Positions 47,348-59,767 are shown, numbered from the stretch's first letter. The stretch is 64,000 nucleotides of DNA from Opitutia bacterium (GCA_003569165.1 BGOI01000002.1:1-64000), one strand, 5' to 3'. The notes: generated from the letters alone by a model not told the origin. A program made the numbers and translations.

Positions 47348-48880
47348 ATGCACGAACTGACCCCAGACGTCGAATCGCCGGCCCGGCATACCGAGCGCGA
47401 CCATGGGGGTATCGGCGGACACCCCCGAGGTCTGAGCATGCTGTTCTACGCCGAGATGTGGGAGCGGTTCTCCTACTACGGCATGCGGGCGATCCTTCTC
47501 CTCTTCATGATCGCGCCCCTCGCGATGGGCGGGATGGGCATGGACCAGAAGTTCGCCGCGCAGATCTACGGCAACTACACCATGGCGAGCTACATGGTCT
47601 GCATCCTGGGCGGCTACTTGGCGGACAACTTCATCGGCGCCCGACGCGCGGTGCTGATCGGCGGGCTCATCATCACCGCTGGCCATTACTGCCTAGCGTT
47701 CGCCTCCGAGCCAACCTTCTACGCGGGGCTCATCCTCGTCGCACTCGGCACCGGCCTGCTCAAGCCGAGTATCAGCACGCTCGTTGGCGGACTCTACTCG
47801 CACGGCGACACACGACGCGACGCGGGCTTTTCGCTCTTCTACATGGGCATCAACCTCGGTGCGTTCGCCGCGCCGCTGGTCGTTGGCTGGCTTGCGCAGG
47901 GCGAACAGTTCAAGGCGCTGCTCACTGGCTGGGGACTCGACCCGACACATAGCTGGCACTGGGGCTTCGGCGCGGCGGGGATCGGTATGACCATCGGTAT
48001 GATTGTCTACCTACGACACTGGCATTGGCTCTCGCACATCGGTCATCCGCCGGAAGCAGACACTCCGCGCCCGTGGGGTAAGCTCGTACTGGTCGCTCTG
48101 GGCACTGCGGCGATGCTCGGCGTAATGATCGCGTCAGACTATGTCGCCTGGATTAATCCCATCGTCTTCGTGCTCCCGTTCGTCGGCGTGATCTGGTTCG
48201 GCGTCGTGAAACGGGATATAGATAGCCGCCGTATTGCGGCGATCCTCGTCTTCTTCATCTGCGCGATCCTCTTCTGGGCGGTCTTTGAACAAGCCGGCTC
48301 CTCACTCACACTTTTCGCGGATGAACTCACGCGCAACGAGCTGTTCGGGCGCGCATTTCCATCCTCCTGGTTCCAGTCCGTGAACTCGCTCTTCATCCTC
48401 GCGCTCGCGCCGTTGTTTGCGTGGCTGTGGGTCAGCCTGCGGGAGCGTCAGCCTTCAATCCCCATGAAGTTCGTCTGGGGCCTCGTGTTCCTCGGGCTCT
48501 CGTTCGCACTCCTCGTCCCCGCCGCGCAGCTCACCGACGCCGGCAAAGTGAGCCCATGGTGGCTCATCGGTGTCTACTTCCTCCAGACCATCGGCGAACT
48601 CTGCCTCAGTCCCGTCGGCCTGAGCGCGATGACCAAGCTAGCCCCCGCGAAGCTCGCCGGGCTTGTGATGGGCATCTGGTTCCTCGGCACCGCCCTCGGC
48701 AACAAACTCGCAGGGTCGATTGCGGCAGAGTTCAACGCCAAGGACCCGCAAGCCCTCGCGCACTTCTTCTGGCAGCAGGCGCTGCTCGTAGGTGGTATGA
48801 CCGTCCTCCTGCTGGTACTGGTGCCGTGGGTCCGCCGCCTGACTGGCGAACAGGCGACGTCAGATCAGAGTTCTGCCTGA
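47348..48880 (+). CDS. POT/PTR family peptide transporter
   Basis: EMWERFSYYGMRAILLLFM; GGYLADNFIGARRAV; FSLFYMGINLGAF. Confidence 0.9.
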   Translation: MHELTPDVESPARHTERDHGGIGGHPRGLSMLFYAEMWERFSYYGMRAILLLFMIAPLAMGGMGMDQKFAAQIYGNYTMASYMVCILGGYLADNFIGARRAVLIGGLIITAGHYCLAFASEPTFYAGLILVALGTGLLKPSISTLVGGLYSHGDTRRDAGFSLFYMGINLGAFAAPLVVGWLAQGEQFKALLTGWGLDPTHSWHWGFGAAGIGMTIGMIVYLRHWHWLSHIGHPPEADTPRPWGKLVLVALGTAAMLGVMIASDYVAWINPIVFVLPFVGVIWFGVVKRDIDSRRIAAILVFFICAILFWAVFEQAGSSLTLFADELTRNELFGRAFPSSWFQSVNSLFILALAPLFAWLWVSLRERQPSIPMKFVWGLVFLGLSFALLVPAAQLTDAGKVSPWWLIGVYFLQTIGELCLSPVGLSAMTKLAPAKLAGLVMGIWFLGTALGNKLAGSIAAEFNAKDPQALAHFFWQQALLVGGMTVLLLVLVPWVRRLTGEQATSDQSSA

Positions 48881-49632
48881 ACGCGAACGGACACCGGACA
48901 GTGATCCGAACCCGTGACCTTGTCGTGGATGTCGGGCTGAGAATACTTGAGGCCGTCAGACGTCAGGCAGTAATCCAGGCGCCAGCCGATATTGCGAGCG
49001 CGGATACCCGGGCGATAGGACCACCAGCTGTAGCGCTTTGCTAATTCGGGATGCTGCGCGCGGAACGTATCCGTGAAGCCGTGCTGAGAAAGGAGCTGGC
49101 TGAAAGATTCACGCTCCTCGTCGGTAAAGCCCGCGTTGCGGCGGTTCGTGGAAGGATTGGCGAGGTCGATCTCGGCGTGCGCGACATTGAGGTCGCCGCA
49201 GACCACGACCGGCTTCTGCTTGGCGAGGCGGGCGAGGTATTTGCGGAAATCGGCGTCCCACTGCAGCCGGTAGTCGAGGCGCTCCAGCTCGCGCTGGGAA
49301 TTAGGGACGTAGGCGCTGACGACGAAGAGCCCTTTGAATTCGGCCGTCACCACGCGCCCTTCGGGCGGATGGTCTCCCGGGAAATCAGTGGCGACGGAAA
49401 GCGGCGCGGTCTTCGAGAGCACCGCGGTGCCAGAGTAGCCCTTCTTCTCCGCTTCGTGCCAGAACTGATGCGGATAGGCCAGGCCGAGCGTGGAAGCGAC
49501 GGCGGTCTCACACTTCGTCTCCTGCAGGCAGAGCACATCTGGGTCGGCAGATGCGATGAAGTCGGCCAGCCCCTTACCGAGGGCGGAGCGAACGCCGTTG
49601 ACGTTCCAGGAATAGATCTTCGCGTGACTCAC
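48865..49632 (-). CDS. xthA: exodeoxyribonuclease III
   Basis: YSWNVNGVRSALGKGL; LQETKCE; GDLNVAH; GSDHCPV. Confidence 0.92.
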   Translation of the reverse strand: MSHAKIYSWNVNGVRSALGKGLADFIASADPDVLCLQETKCETAVASTLGLAYPHQFWHEAEKKGYSGTAVLSKTAPLSVATDFPGDHPPEGRVVTAEFKGLFVVSAYVPNSQRELERLDYRLQWDADFRKYLARLAKQKPVVVCGDLNVAHAEIDLANPSTNRRNAGFTDEERESFSQLLSQHGFTDTFRAQHPELAKRYSWWSYRPGIRARNIGWRLDYCLTSDGLKYSQPDIHDKVTGSDHCPVSVRVQAEL

Positions 49633-49639
49633 GGACGGA

Positions 49640-50517
49640 TCACTTAAAGAGCTGATTCATCTTCTGGTCGAGATCCTTACCCTTCTCGACGCCCTTCGAA
49701 TCGGCCGCAGGAGCCACGGGAGCAACCTCCACGACGGGCGCCGCCGGAGCCGGAGCCACGACCGCCGGGGTCGGCGTGACGATAACGGGCGCGGTGGGCA
49801 TCAAGTCGTCGGGCTTAACTCCAAAAAGGACATCGACGCGCTGGGCGAGGGTAAGCGGGCCCTTCGCAACAATGGCAGCCACCACGGGAGCGACCGGGGC
49901 CGGAGTCACGTCCGCCGGAGCGACTGGTGTCATCGCGGACGAGTTGGCAACGAAGGGCGCATCGACTTTCACGCCCTTAGCGACGAGCTCCGAGACACGC
50001 TTGCCGAGTTCGACGGAAAAATCGGTGAGCGTGCTCTTGATCTCGAACTTGGCACCCTTGGCCCGTACCTCAAGCGAGCCGTCAGCCAGGACCTTGGAAA
50101 CCTGTAATACCGTGCCGGCATCGAGCGCCAAATCTTGGACTTTCTTCCCGTCGACAATGACCGGGACCGTGGTCGCAGTCTTCACCGCCACCGCGGTCGG
50201 CCAGAGAACGAGGTATTCCGAGATGGCCTTAAAATCGATGGCTGGTTCGGCGGCGGCTGGGGTAGTCGCAGCAGGTGGCGATGGCGCGGCGGCGACGGGC
50301 GCTGGGGCGGGAGTCGCCACTGGCGAGGTGACCTTGGGCGCGGCGGGCACGACTGGGACGACGACAGGCGCCGAAGCGACCGCGACCTCAATCGGCTGGG
50401 CAGCGGACTCACTACGGCTGACGACGATGTTGAAACTCGGCGTGAAGAAAAGGATACCGCCGGCGCCGACGATCGCGCCGAAGAGGAAGATAAGGAGACC
50501 TCGGAAAAAGCTGCCAT
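49640..50517 (-). CDS. Ala/Pro-rich membrane-anchored protein; N-terminus frameshifted near 50505-50509
   Basis: MAAF / FRGLLIFLFGAIVGAGGILFFTPSFNIVVSRSES joins ORF 49640..50350. Confidence 0.6.
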
Positions 50518-50525
50518 GGAAAGGT

Positions 50526-52100
50526 TCAGGAGCCCGCCTTGATTTCGATGACGTCGTGCGGGGCCGCTTCGCGCTGGCCGGCAGGGGTCACGCGGATGTA
50601 ACGCGCGCGCTTGCGGTGTTCGGCGAGGTTGGCCGCGCCGAGATAGCCGAGGCCGCTCTGGACGCCACCGGCGAGGGTGCCGAGGACTTGGTCGACCGTG
50701 CCGGAAACTTCCTTGAGCGCTTCGATGCCTTCGGCGGCGACCTTGCTGAACTTGCCGCTGGCGGAATGGCCGTAGCGGGCGGCGGAACCCTTCCGCATGG
50801 CTTCGTGCGAACCCATGCCGCGGTATTCCTTATAAGTCTTACCGTTGATCTCCATCAGCTTGCCTGGGGCTTCGCGGCTGCCGGCGAGCAGGCCGCCGAG
50901 GATGACCGCGTCGGCGAGCGTGAGCGCCTTGACGATGTCGCCGCTCTTCGTGATGCCGCCGTCGGCGAGGATGCGCACGCCCTTCTTGGCGGCGGCGCGG
51001 GAGGCGACGTAAAGCGCGGTGAGCTGCGGGATGCCGACACCGGCGACGATGCGGGTCGTGCAAATCGAGCCGGGGCCCTGGCCAATCTTGACGGTATCCG
51101 CGCCCGCGGCGGCGAGGAACTCGACGCCTTCGCCGCTGGTGACATTGCCCGCGATGAGCGTGATGCCCTTATGGGCCTTGCGCAGCATGCGGAGCGCGTC
51201 GCCGACGCCCTTGGTGTGGCCGTGGGCGGTGGAAATCGCGAGGGCGTCCGCGCCTTCGTCGATAAGGGCGCTGACATGCGCAAGGAGGCGGGCGCGGTCA
51301 ATTTCGCCGTCGGCCGTGCGGGGGACCGCGATGGCGACACCAACGCGGAGACGGAAGTCGGCATCGCGGGTCGGGCGGACGTGGGCGCGGGATTCTTCGG
51401 AGATGCGCTCGATGTCGCTGAGGGTGAAAAGGCCGCGCAGCTTGTTCTTCGCGTCGACCACGAGAAGCTTGTTCTGGCCGACGTGTTCGGAGAACTTGCG
51501 GTCGGCGGTGGCGATGGGGTCCTTGCCGAGATCCTTCTCCGCGACGGTGAAGACCTTATCACGCGGGATCATGACCGCGACGACCTTGCGCTGACCGTGG
51601 CGTTCCTTGACCGTGCTGCCGGGCAGGAGGCCGAGGAGCGTCCCGTCCGAGGACGTCACCGGGAAGGTGCTGAAGGCGAGGCCGTCGCGTTCGATGCGGG
51701 CGAGGACCTGGCCGATGGTATCGTCGGCCGAGACCACCGCGGGGTCGCCAATCATGCCGTGGATGTGGTTCTTCACGCGGCGGACTTCGGCGACCTGGTC
51801 GGCTTCCCCCATATTATAGTGAAGGAGGCCCAGTCCGCCGTTGAGGGCCATCGCGATGGCCATGCGGTGCTCGGTGACCGTGTCCATATCGGACGAGACG
51901 ATCGGGAGGGATAGCGCCAGGGCGTCGGAGAGGGACGAATCGAGGCGGGTCATCCGGGGGAGAACCTCGGAATAGCGGGTCGCCAGGGAGACGTCGTCAT
52001 ACGTCAGGCCGAGGCCGGCGTTGGCGGGGAAGAAGTCGTCCGCGGACAGGTAAAAGCGTTCGTCTAGGGAAACGCGGCCCTTGGATTTCGAGGAGGCCAT
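50526..52100 (-). CDS. guaB: IMP dehydrogenase with CBS domains
   Basis: [51 protein letters not shown]. Confidence 0.92.
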   Translation of the reverse strand: MASSKSKGRVSLDERFYLSADDFFPANAGLGLTYDDVSLATRYSEVLPRMTRLDSSLSDALALSLPIVSSDMDTVTEHRMAIAMALNGGLGLLHYNMGEADQVAEVRRVKNHIHGMIGDPAVVSADDTIGQVLARIERDGLAFSTFPVTSSDGTLLGLLPGSTVKERHGQRKVVAVMIPRDKVFTVAEKDLGKDPIATADRKFSEHVGQNKLLVVDAKNKLRGLFTLSDIERISEESRAHVRPTRDADFRLRVGVAIAVPRTADGEIDRARLLAHVSALIDEGADALAISTAHGHTKGVGDALRMLRKAHKGITLIAGNVTSGEGVEFLAAAGADTVKIGQGPGSICTTRIVAGVGIPQLTALYVASRAAAKKGVRILADGGITKSGDIVKALTLADAVILGGLLAGSREAPGKLMEINGKTYKEYRGMGSHEAMRKGSAARYGHSASGKFSKVAAEGIEALKEVSGTVDQVLGTLAGGVQSGLGYLGAANLAEHRKRARYIRVTPAGQREAAPHDVIEIKAGS

Positions 52101-52193
52101 GAGTGGTCGGTTTCCCCAAAGGGTGTTAGGCACCCCCCGGAGGGGTGGCAAATTGATTTTGCGAGTTTGTCCGGATTGCCGTCTATTCGCCCC

Positions 52194-53135
52194 ATGACGA
52201 GCGGTTATTTCGACTTCAAACGCGTCCGACGACGACTGCGCTCTCCGGTGACGACGGGCGCTGGCACCGTTGACAGCGTGGATCGCATCATCCTGCGGAC
52301 CCAGTCGGACCACGGTACTGGGTACGGTGAGATTGCCCCCTGGCCGGGCTTCCCCACCGAGTCCGTGGAACAGGCCCTGGAATTCCTCCGCTCGGCGCAA
52401 GGCAACCTTCCCCACCTTATCGCTGCCGTCGACGCCTCGCCCTCCTCGCTGCCCTGTCTCTCCTCAGCGCTCTCCAGTTGCCGCCTCTGGGATAAGATTG
52501 CGGGCTTTGGCGGCAGCCTCCCTTGCGCCGGACTCATGACGCTTTCCGTCATGGAGACCGACGCGAAGTTGTCCGCAGGCTTCAAGACGTTGAAGGTTAA
52601 GATTTCGCCGGAGACTTCCGAGGAATCCATCCACGGGGTGCTGAGCCGATTCCCGGGCCGACTGCGCTTGGATGCCAACGGCTCACTAGATCTGCAGACG
52701 GCGCGGCGCTGGACCGAGTTCGCGCGCGCGCAGACGCAGGTTGAATTCCTCGAACAACCGCTCCCGGTCGGACATCCAGGTTACGCCTCGCTCGGACCGG
52801 ATAAAATCGCGCTCGACGAATCTTTCCTCACGCCGGGCGGAATCGATTGGAGCGGGACGGTCGTCGTGAAACCTTTGCTCGCCGGAGATTGGGACGACCT
52901 CTTGGCATGGCGGGCTACCCGTGTAGGCGCCGTCGTCTATTCCTCCTGCTTCGAGACCGCGATCGGCCGACAAGGAGCGCTCTGGCTCGCTTCGCAGGAC
53001 CCGGCCGCCGGCACGGTGGGATTTGATACCTTAGGTCGCTTCGAAAGCGACGGCCGTGATCGTCACGTGCATGGACCGTCGGCGGGCGGCCTGCCGAGCT
53101 ATGATTGGGCGGGCTTCTGGCACGACCTGACATGA
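52194..53135 (+). CDS. menC: o-succinylbenzoate synthase-like (enolase superfamily)
   Basis: [37 protein letters not shown]. Confidence 0.75.
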   Translation: MTSGYFDFKRVRRRLRSPVTTGAGTVDSVDRIILRTQSDHGTGYGEIAPWPGFPTESVEQALEFLRSAQGNLPHLIAAVDASPSSLPCLSSALSSCRLWDKIAGFGGSLPCAGLMTLSVMETDAKLSAGFKTLKVKISPETSEESIHGVLSRFPGRLRLDANGSLDLQTARRWTEFARAQTQVEFLEQPLPVGHPGYASLGPDKIALDESFLTPGGIDWSGTVVVKPLLAGDWDDLLAWRATRVGAVVYSSCFETAIGRQGALWLASQDPAAGTVGFDTLGRFESDGRDRHVHGPSAGGLPSYDWAGFWHDLT

Positions 53136-54337
53136 GCGCCGTCGCGGTCTTCCACGCGCAACACGCCGCGCACCTGCAGGAAGCCCTGCAGGCTCATGAT
53201 GCCGGCCTGCCCGTCTTCTTGGGGAACCCGCGCTGGGCTGAAACTGATCTCGCTGAAGCCGCCCGCCAGATTCCCCGCGGCACGATCGTCAAAGGACACG
53301 CCCCCGAACCGCGCGGACTCGGCACGTGTGATTGGCCGAAAAATTGGCGCGGTCGGGTGATGATTCCCACCGGCGGCACCGGGGGGAAAGTAAAGTTCAT
53401 CATCCATTCTTCAGAAACCCTCCGAGCCGCGACGCTCGGCCTCCGTGATGCGCTCGTCGCCCGCGGCCTCTCGCCCATCCTGCACGGCGTCACCTGCACG
53501 CCGCCCTGGCACGTGAGCGGATTCATGCCGGCCATCCGCGCTCGCGTTACTGGCGGCCAGCATTTCGTCATCGATGGTCGCTTTAACGAAAACACCGCCC
53601 TGCCCTCCGTCGCGCTCCCCTCCTCGGGCACCAAAATCATCTCCTTGGTCCCGGCGCAATTATCGCGACTCCTCGCTCGTGCCGAGGGCGAAGCCTGGTT
53701 GCGGGCGTTTGATGTCATCTTGCTCGGTGGCTCGGTGGTGCCCACTCCGCTGCTCGCCGAGATTAGCACGCGACGAGTGCCCGTGTTTCTCACCTACGGC
53801 TCGACCGAGACCGCAGCGGCTTGTGCGCTTTGTCCGCCGGAAAAAATCTGGTCAGGCGAATCCGTCCGCGGCACTCCCTTGCCTGGCGTGACGTTTGCGA
53901 CGAACGGTGACGGCGTCATCACCATCGCCACCGCTGCGCTCGGTCTTGGCCTATGGCCCGACGGCCCGCTCGATAGCCCATGGGTGAGCGGCGATCGAGG
54001 CGACGTCGCCGCGGACGGGAGCGTGAAAATTTCTGGACGCGCCGACCGCGTGATCATCACCGGCGGCGAGAAAGTAGATCCGGGTCGCGTCGAGCAGGCC
54101 CTGCTCTCGACTGGCCTCATCAAGGAAGCCTTCGTGCTCGGCATGATCGACGCTCGCTGGGGCGAAATCGTGACGGCCTGCGTCATCGGCCCCGCGTCCG
54201 CCGAAGCTGCGCTGCGGCTGGCCTGCGAAGCGCTCGAGCCCGCGGCGCGCCCGCGGCGCTATGTGTTCATCCCCAGCATGCCGACGAATGCCAGCGGCAA
54301 GCCGGACCGGGAAGCGATTGCGAAGTTGACCGCTTAA
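53132..54337 (+). CDS. menE: AMP-dependent synthetase, o-succinylbenzoate-CoA ligase-like
   Basis: [51 protein letters not shown]. Confidence 0.8.
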   Translation: MSAVAVFHAQHAAHLQEALQAHDAGLPVFLGNPRWAETDLAEAARQIPRGTIVKGHAPEPRGLGTCDWPKNWRGRVMIPTGGTGGKVKFIIHSSETLRAATLGLRDALVARGLSPILHGVTCTPPWHVSGFMPAIRARVTGGQHFVIDGRFNENTALPSVALPSSGTKIISLVPAQLSRLLARAEGEAWLRAFDVILLGGSVVPTPLLAEISTRRVPVFLTYGSTETAAACALCPPEKIWSGESVRGTPLPGVTFATNGDGVITIATAALGLGLWPDGPLDSPWVSGDRGDVAADGSVKISGRADRVIITGGEKVDPGRVEQALLSTGLIKEAFVLGMIDARWGEIVTACVIGPASAEAALRLACEALEPAARPRRYVFIPSMPTNASGKPDREAIAKLTA

Positions 54338-55128
54338 GCGCGGACGGCTTTCCAGACGCGCAGGCAGGCTTCAACGAGCGCCGGGAATTCCGCGAGGGGC
54401 ACCTGCGACGGGCCGTCAGAAATCGCCTTCTGCGGATCGGGGTGTGTCTCCATGAAGAGGCCATCAGCGCCGGCGGCGAGGGCCGCTTTGGCGAGGACGG
54501 GGACATATTCGCGCTGGCCGCCGGAAGAGCCACCCGCGGCGCCGGGGAGCTGCACCGCGTGCGTGGCATCCATGATCGTCGGGTGACCGAAGCCGGCCAT
54601 GATCGGGAAGGAGCGCATGTCGACGACGAGGTTCTGGTAGCCGAAGGTCGTGCCGCGATCGGTCTGCCAGATCTCAGCGGCCTTGGCGCCTTCGAGCTTA
54701 TCGACGACGAAACGCATCTCGAACGGCGAGAGGAACTGGCCCTTCTTCACGTTGACGACCTTGCCGGTCTTGGCGGCCGCGACGAGGAGGTCGGTCTGGC
54801 GGCACATGAACGCGGGGATCTGCAGCACGTCGACGACCTTACCGACGACTTCGCACTGCTCGGGGCCGTGGATATCGGTGAGCACTTTAAAACCATAGTC
54901 CTTCTTCACCATCGCGAGGAGGTCGAGGCCGGCTTGCATACCGGGACCGCGGTCGCCGCCGAGCGAGGTACGGTTGGCCTTGTCGTAGGATCCCTTGAAG
55001 ATGATGTTCAGCTCCGGATGGCGGGCGGCCAGGGCTTTGAGCTCCGTGGCAACAGTCCGGCAATTGGACTCCGATTCGAGGGAGCAAGGTCCGGCGATGA
55101 GGAGCAGACGGCGCTTATCGTGCAGCAT
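54334..55128 (-). CDS. kdsA: 3-deoxy-8-phosphooctulonate synthase
   Basis: [41 protein letters not shown]. Confidence 0.93.
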   Translation of the reverse strand: MLHDKRRLLLIAGPCSLESESNCRTVATELKALAARHPELNIIFKGSYDKANRTSLGGDRGPGMQAGLDLLAMVKKDYGFKVLTDIHGPEQCEVVGKVVDVLQIPAFMCRQTDLLVAAAKTGKVVNVKKGQFLSPFEMRFVVDKLEGAKAAEIWQTDRGTTFGYQNLVVDMRSFPIMAGFGHPTIMDATHAVQLPGAAGGSSGGQREYVPVLAKAALAAGADGLFMETHPDPQKAISDGPSQVPLAEFPALVEACLRVWKAVRA

Positions 55129-55177
55129 GCGGCAGGATAGGACGGGCCGCGCCCTCAGGGCGAGCCGTAAGGAGCCC

Positions 55178-56902
55178 TCAGCGACCGAGCCAGGACAGCA
55201 CTTCCGGCAACGAACGCGTGTTGAGCACCTGCTCCGGCGTCAGCCAGCCCTTGCGGGCGATACGCACGCCGTGCGCGGCGAAGGCCAGCTGGTCGATATC
55301 GTGTGCGTCCGGATTGATCGAGCAGAGCACGCCCTTCTCAGCCGCGCGACGCCACCAGCGCCAGTCGAGGTCGAGTCGCCACGGGTTCGCGTTGAGCTCG
55401 ATGATCGTGTCGTTGGCGGCGGCGGCATCGATGACCTTGGCGATGTCGACGTCGTAAGGCTCACGCCTGTTGAGCAGGCGGCCGGTCAGATGGCCCACCA
55501 TGTCGACGTGTTCGTTCTCGATGGCCTTGATGATCCGGGCTGTCTGCGCCTCGCGATCCAAGGTGAAAAGGTTGTGCACCGAGGCCACGACGAAGTCCAA
55601 GCGAGCGAGCACGTCATCGGAGAAGTCGAGCGTCCCGTCCTTGAGGATATCGACCTCACTGCCGGAGAGCACGCGCACGCGATACTTCTTCGAGGCGTTG
55701 AGCTTGGCGATATCTTCGAGCTGCTTCGCGAGGCGGGCCTCGTCGAGGCCACCAGCTTGGAAGCTGGACTTCGAGTGATCCGAGATGCCGAGGTAATCCC
55801 AGCCGTGGGCTTCAGCCGCGGCCGCCATCTGATCAAGCGTATGGTCGCCATCTGATTCCGTGGTGTGGTTATGGAAGACGCCACGCAGGTCAGAGAACTG
55901 GACGAGTTTTGGCAGCTTGCCGGCTTCCGCGGCGTCGATCTCGCCGTTGCCCTCGCGGAGTTCGGGCGGAATCCAGGGCAAGCCAAGGGCACGGAAGACT
56001 TCTTCTTCGCTCGTAGCGCCGGGTGCGACAGACTTCTCGTCGACGGACTTGAAGCCCCACTCGCTCATGCTGAGCCCGCGGCCGAGCGCGCGGTGGCGCA
56101 TGGCGACGTTATGCTCCTTGGAGCCCGTGAAGTGATGGAGCGCGAAATAGAACTGCTCAGCCGGCACGACGCGGAGGTCGGCCTGCAGGCCGTTTTCGAA
56201 ACGCACGCTAGACTTGGTCTCACCATGCGCGGTGACTTCCTTGACGCCGGGATAGGCGACGAACCAATCCATGATTGGCTTGGGTTCCGATGAGGCCACG
56301 AGGAAGTCGAGGTCGCCGACCGTCTCGCGGGCGCGGCGGAGCGAACCGGCGGATTCGGCGAGCGAGACCTGCGGCAGCGCGCGCAGACCAGCCAGGATCG
56401 GCTCAGCGATGGCGGCGGCTTCGTACCAGCGGTGACGCTTGCCGTAGGCGATGCGATTCTTGATGCCTTCGAGAATCTTATCCTGCGTCTTGGCGCCGAA
56501 GCCCTTGAGCTCGGCAACCGCGCCGGATTCGCAGACCTCCTTCAACTTCGCAAGGTCCTCGACCGCGAGCAGCGTCCAAAGAGCGCGGACCTTCTTCGGT
56601 CCGAGGCCAGGGATCTGCATGACTTCCAGAAGGCCGGCAGGGATCGAAGCCTTGAGCTTCTGATGGAAGGGCAAGACGCCATCGCGACGAAGCGTGGTAA
56701 TCTTGTCGACCAAAGCTTCACCCAGGCCAGGGATGTCCGCGAGCTTGCCGTCGTAGATGAGCTCGCCGAGGTCCTCGGTCATGTTCTCCAGGATACGGGC
56801 TCCGGCGGAGTAGGCGCGGATCTTGAACGGATTCTCTCCGGTCAGCTCCATGAACGTGGCGATCTCGTCGAGGACGCTCGCGATGTCATTCTTCTCCATC
56901 AT
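55178..56902 (-). CDS. polX: DNA polymerase X / PHP domain protein
   Basis: [53 protein letters not shown]. Confidence 0.9.
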   Translation of the reverse strand: MMEKNDIASVLDEIATFMELTGENPFKIRAYSAGARILENMTEDLGELIYDGKLADIPGLGEALVDKITTLRRDGVLPFHQKLKASIPAGLLEVMQIPGLGPKKVRALWTLLAVEDLAKLKEVCESGAVAELKGFGAKTQDKILEGIKNRIAYGKRHRWYEAAAIAEPILAGLRALPQVSLAESAGSLRRARETVGDLDFLVASSEPKPIMDWFVAYPGVKEVTAHGETKSSVRFENGLQADLRVVPAEQFYFALHHFTGSKEHNVAMRHRALGRGLSMSEWGFKSVDEKSVAPGATSEEEVFRALGLPWIPPELREGNGEIDAAEAGKLPKLVQFSDLRGVFHNHTTESDGDHTLDQMAAAAEAHGWDYLGISDHSKSSFQAGGLDEARLAKQLEDIAKLNASKKYRVRVLSGSEVDILKDGTLDFSDDVLARLDFVVASVHNLFTLDREAQTARIIKAIENEHVDMVGHLTGRLLNRREPYDVDIAKVIDAAAANDTIIELNANPWRLDLDWRWWRRAAEKGVLCSINPDAHDIDQLAFAAHGVRIARKGWLTPEQVLNTRSLPEVLSWLGR

Positions 56903-57492
56903 GGACGGCGGGCCTTCTCGGCGAGGTAGATACTTTGCAGGGCGGCGAAATCGGCTTCGCGGCTACCGCTCTCAATCACGTGTTGATAGGAGCCCGCGTG
57001 GCGGATTTCTTCTTCGGCGGCGGCGACGCGACGGTCAATCTCGTCGACCGGATCGGTGCCACGGCCCGTAAGCCGACGGCGGAGTTCGGCGTGGTCGCTC
57101 ACGCGGATAAAGACCGTGACGAGTGCGGAGGCGAGAAGCGGGTCGGCGGCGCCCTTAGTACGAATCGTGGCGGCCCCCTGAACGTCGACGTTCAGCAGCG
57201 CGTCAAAGCCAGCGCTGAGATGCGTGGCGACATCGGCGGCGCGCGGCCCGTAGAAATTACCGTGCACGGTGGCATGTTCGAGGAAGACGCCGGTGGCGAC
57301 CTGTTGCTCGAAGCTGTGGCGCGTCAGGAAATGATAATCGACGCCGTCCGCCTCGCCGGCGCGCGGCGCGCGGGTCGTGCAGGTGATCACGCGGCGGATG
57401 GCCTGCGGGTAGGCCTCGGTCAACCGAGAGCAGAGCGTGGTCTTGCCGCTGCCAGCGGGACCCGAGACGACGATGAGCAGAGCGCGGCTCAC
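56899..57492 (-). CDS. gmk: guanylate kinase
   Basis: ALLIVVSGPAGSGKTTLCSRL; TTRAPRAGEADGVDYHF; NVDVQGA; GTG start inferred. Confidence 0.88.
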   Translation of the reverse strand: MSRALLIVVSGPAGSGKTTLCSRLTEAYPQAIRRVITCTTRAPRAGEADGVDYHFLTRHSFEQQVATGVFLEHATVHGNFYGPRAADVATHLSAGFDALLNVDVQGAATIRTKGAADPLLASALVTVFIRVSDHAELRRRLTGRGTDPVDEIDRRVAAAEEEIRHAGSYQHVIESGSREADFAALQSIYLAEKARRP

Positions 57493-58028
57493 GCGAGTCG
57501 GAAAGACTGGGCGACGCAAGCGACGGCCAGAAGGAGGCTCAGCCCACCGAAGGCCTTGCGACGACCGTCCGTGGCGAGGACCCAATCGCACTGACGGCAG
57601 AACACCGGCGGCGAGCAGGCCCACCAGAAGCCGAAGAGCACCAGTACGCCGTAGCTCAGCGAGGCGTCGAGCAAGCTATAGGGAAGCTGGCGATAGCCAG
57701 CGTCCAGGGCATGGCGCGCGAGGAAGAGCATGATAACCCCGAGGGCGCGCACCGACAGGAAATCCGGCATGTAAACAAACGTCAGCAGGCTGAAGCCGAT
57801 GAAGCCGACGATCACCGGCATGCGCGGCAAGCCGGCGAGATCGGCTTCAGGGATGTTCATCAGCCACCAGGCGAACCAAGCGATGGCAACGAGGGCGAGT
57901 AAAGTCGTGGCGGTCTTGGAACGACGGAAGGAGCGAAGGACCGGCGCGTCGGTGACGATGAGCCAGCCGGCCAGAAGCAGGAAGGCGGCGAGCGCGTAGT
58001 AGGCTTGGGCGAGAGTCACGCTACCCAT
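57489..58028 (-). CDS. multi-pass membrane protein
   Basis: Several hydrophobic helices; overlaps gmk start. Confidence 0.6.
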   Translation of the reverse strand: MGSVTLAQAYYALAAFLLLAGWLIVTDAPVLRSFRRSKTATTLLALVAIAWFAWWLMNIPEADLAGLPRMPVIVGFIGFSLLTFVYMPDFLSVRALGVIMLFLARHALDAGYRQLPYSLLDASLSYGVLVLFGFWWACSPPVFCRQCDWVLATDGRRKAFGGLSLLLAVACVAQSFRLA

Positions 58029-58063
58029 TAGGACAACCCAGTCGCCCGAGGCAACCCGTAGGT

Positions 58064-59070
58064 TCAGCGGGCGCGCAGACGTGCGACGGACCAAGCGGCA
58101 TGTTCCGCGACCATCGGATCGGTCGACCCGAGGAGCGCCTCGGCGGCCGGAAGGTCGGCACGCTCGCCGACATTACCCAGTACGTGAGTGCATTACGATG
58201 CCAGCGGGCGAGGCCGAGACGTTCGACTGGCGTCCCCTTAAAATGCGTCAGGAACTGCTCGTCCGTCCAAGCCAGCGTTTCGCGTAGCGGCGGATGCGGG
58301 CGCGGGGCGAAATGAGCTTCGCGGGTAGCCACGGCCCACTTATTCCAAGGGCAGACATCGAGACAATCATCGCAGCCGAACACCCGGTCGCCGAGGGCTT
58401 CGCGGTATTCGACGGGGATGGCGCCCTTATGCTCGATGGTCAGGTAAGCCAGGCACTTGCGGGCATCTAATTTATACGGGGCGATGATTGCGGCCGTCGG
58501 GCAGGCATCGATGCAGCGCGTGCATGTCCCACAGCGGTCCGGCTCCTTGGTGGCGGAAGCTTCGAGTTCTAGGGTAGTCAGGATGACTCCAAGGAAAAGC
58601 CACGTCCCCGCGCCCCGGTGGATCAGAATCGTGCTCTTGCCCTGCCAGCCGAGGCCGGCCGCCGCCGCGACGGGCTTTTCGAGCACGGGGCCGGTGTCGA
58701 CGTATGGCTTCTGTTCACCGCCGAGTTCCTTCATCGCTTCGCAGAGCTGCTGCAGGCGGGCGAGAAGCACGTCGTGGTAATCGGCACCGAGCGCGTATTT
58801 CGCGATACGGTAACCGGCCGGAGGATGCGGTTGATAATAATTAAGCCCGACGACCACGAGGCTGCGGGCCTCCGGCATCACCTTACGGGCGTCGGTGCGT
58901 CGTTCGGGATTTCGAGCCAGCCAGGCCATGTCGCCGTGCATGCCATCGGCGATCCATTTTTTAAAATAGTCGGCGCGGACGTCGACCTCGACTGGCGCCA
59001 CGCCGAACGCGTCAAAGCCCAGCGCCTTCGCCGAAGCCTCGAGTCGCTGGCGGAGGGCGCGCGGGTCCAT
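58064..59070 (-). CDS. queG: epoxyqueuosine reductase QueG, frameshift near 58183
   Basis: CGTCTRCIDACPTAAI, CDDCLDVCPWN; shifted frame LGNVGERADLPAAEALLGSTDPMVAEHAAWSVARLRAR*. Confidence 0.9.
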
Positions 59071-59075
59071 CGGAC

Positions 59076-59624
59076 TCAGCCCAGGATCGAGAGCACGCGG
59101 CCCACGATCTCTTCGACTGGCGCGAGCTTGCCGTTGCCCTCGTAGCCGCAGGCCAGCATACCTTCAGCGGGCTCGACGATGGCGTGACCGCGGGAACGGA
59201 GGGTCTTCAGGTTAGCCTGGGTGGCGGCGTGCTCGTACATTTTACCGTTCATCGCCGGGCAAAGGAGGACTGGGCCACGAGTCGCGAGGTAGACGCTGGT
59301 CAGCAAGTCAGGGGCGAGGCCGTGGGCGAACTCGGCCATCACGTTGGCGGAAAGCGGCGCAACGAGGAGCAGGTCGGAGGAATCGGCTATCTCGATGTGG
59401 CCCGGGACGGAATTAGCTCCTTCGGCCCAGAGATCGAACGCCACCGGTCGGCGAGAGAGGACCTGCAGTGTCATCGGGGTGATGAACTGCGTTGCGCCCT
59501 TGGTCATGACCACCTGGACCTCGGCGCCGTACTTGACTAGCTGGGAGATCAGGTCCGCGGCCTTGTAGGCGGCGATGGAACCGGTGACACCGAGGGTGAT
59601 ACGTTTGCCGACGAGCTGGGACAT
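59076..59624 (-). CDS. phosphopantothenoylcysteine decarboxylase-like flavoprotein
   Basis: GVTGSIAAYKAADLISQL; LLVAPLSANVMAEFAHG; CPAMNGKMYEH; GMLACGYEGNGKL. Confidence 0.85.
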   Translation of the reverse strand: MSQLVGKRITLGVTGSIAAYKAADLISQLVKYGAEVQVVMTKGATQFITPMTLQVLSRRPVAFDLWAEGANSVPGHIEIADSSDLLLVAPLSANVMAEFAHGLAPDLLTSVYLATRGPVLLCPAMNGKMYEHAATQANLKTLRSRGHAIVEPAEGMLACGYEGNGKLAPVEEIVGRVLSILG

Positions 59625-59767
59625 GACAACGCCCCACGATGCTAAGCGGCCCTAATGAGGCGAGGGGAAAGGCGGTCGACCGTGCCGAAAACAAGAGCTT
59701 TCGGGCGAAACCTGCCCTCTTTCTTGTTTGCCATGCCAGCCCCCGGGGGTTCGCATTGGCTCCTCTT

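Noticed and set aside
47221-47439. 72-aa minus ORF between feoA and the POT transporter
   Set aside because: Antisense to the start of the transporter and spanning the Fur-box region; no support.
49776-51914. 712-aa plus-strand ORF opposite guaB and its neighbour
   Set aside because: Antisense artefact; the minus strand carries full IMP dehydrogenase motifs.
52141-52166. Possible operon leader upstream of menC
   Set aside because: Only a short AT-rich stretch with no clear hairpin or motif.
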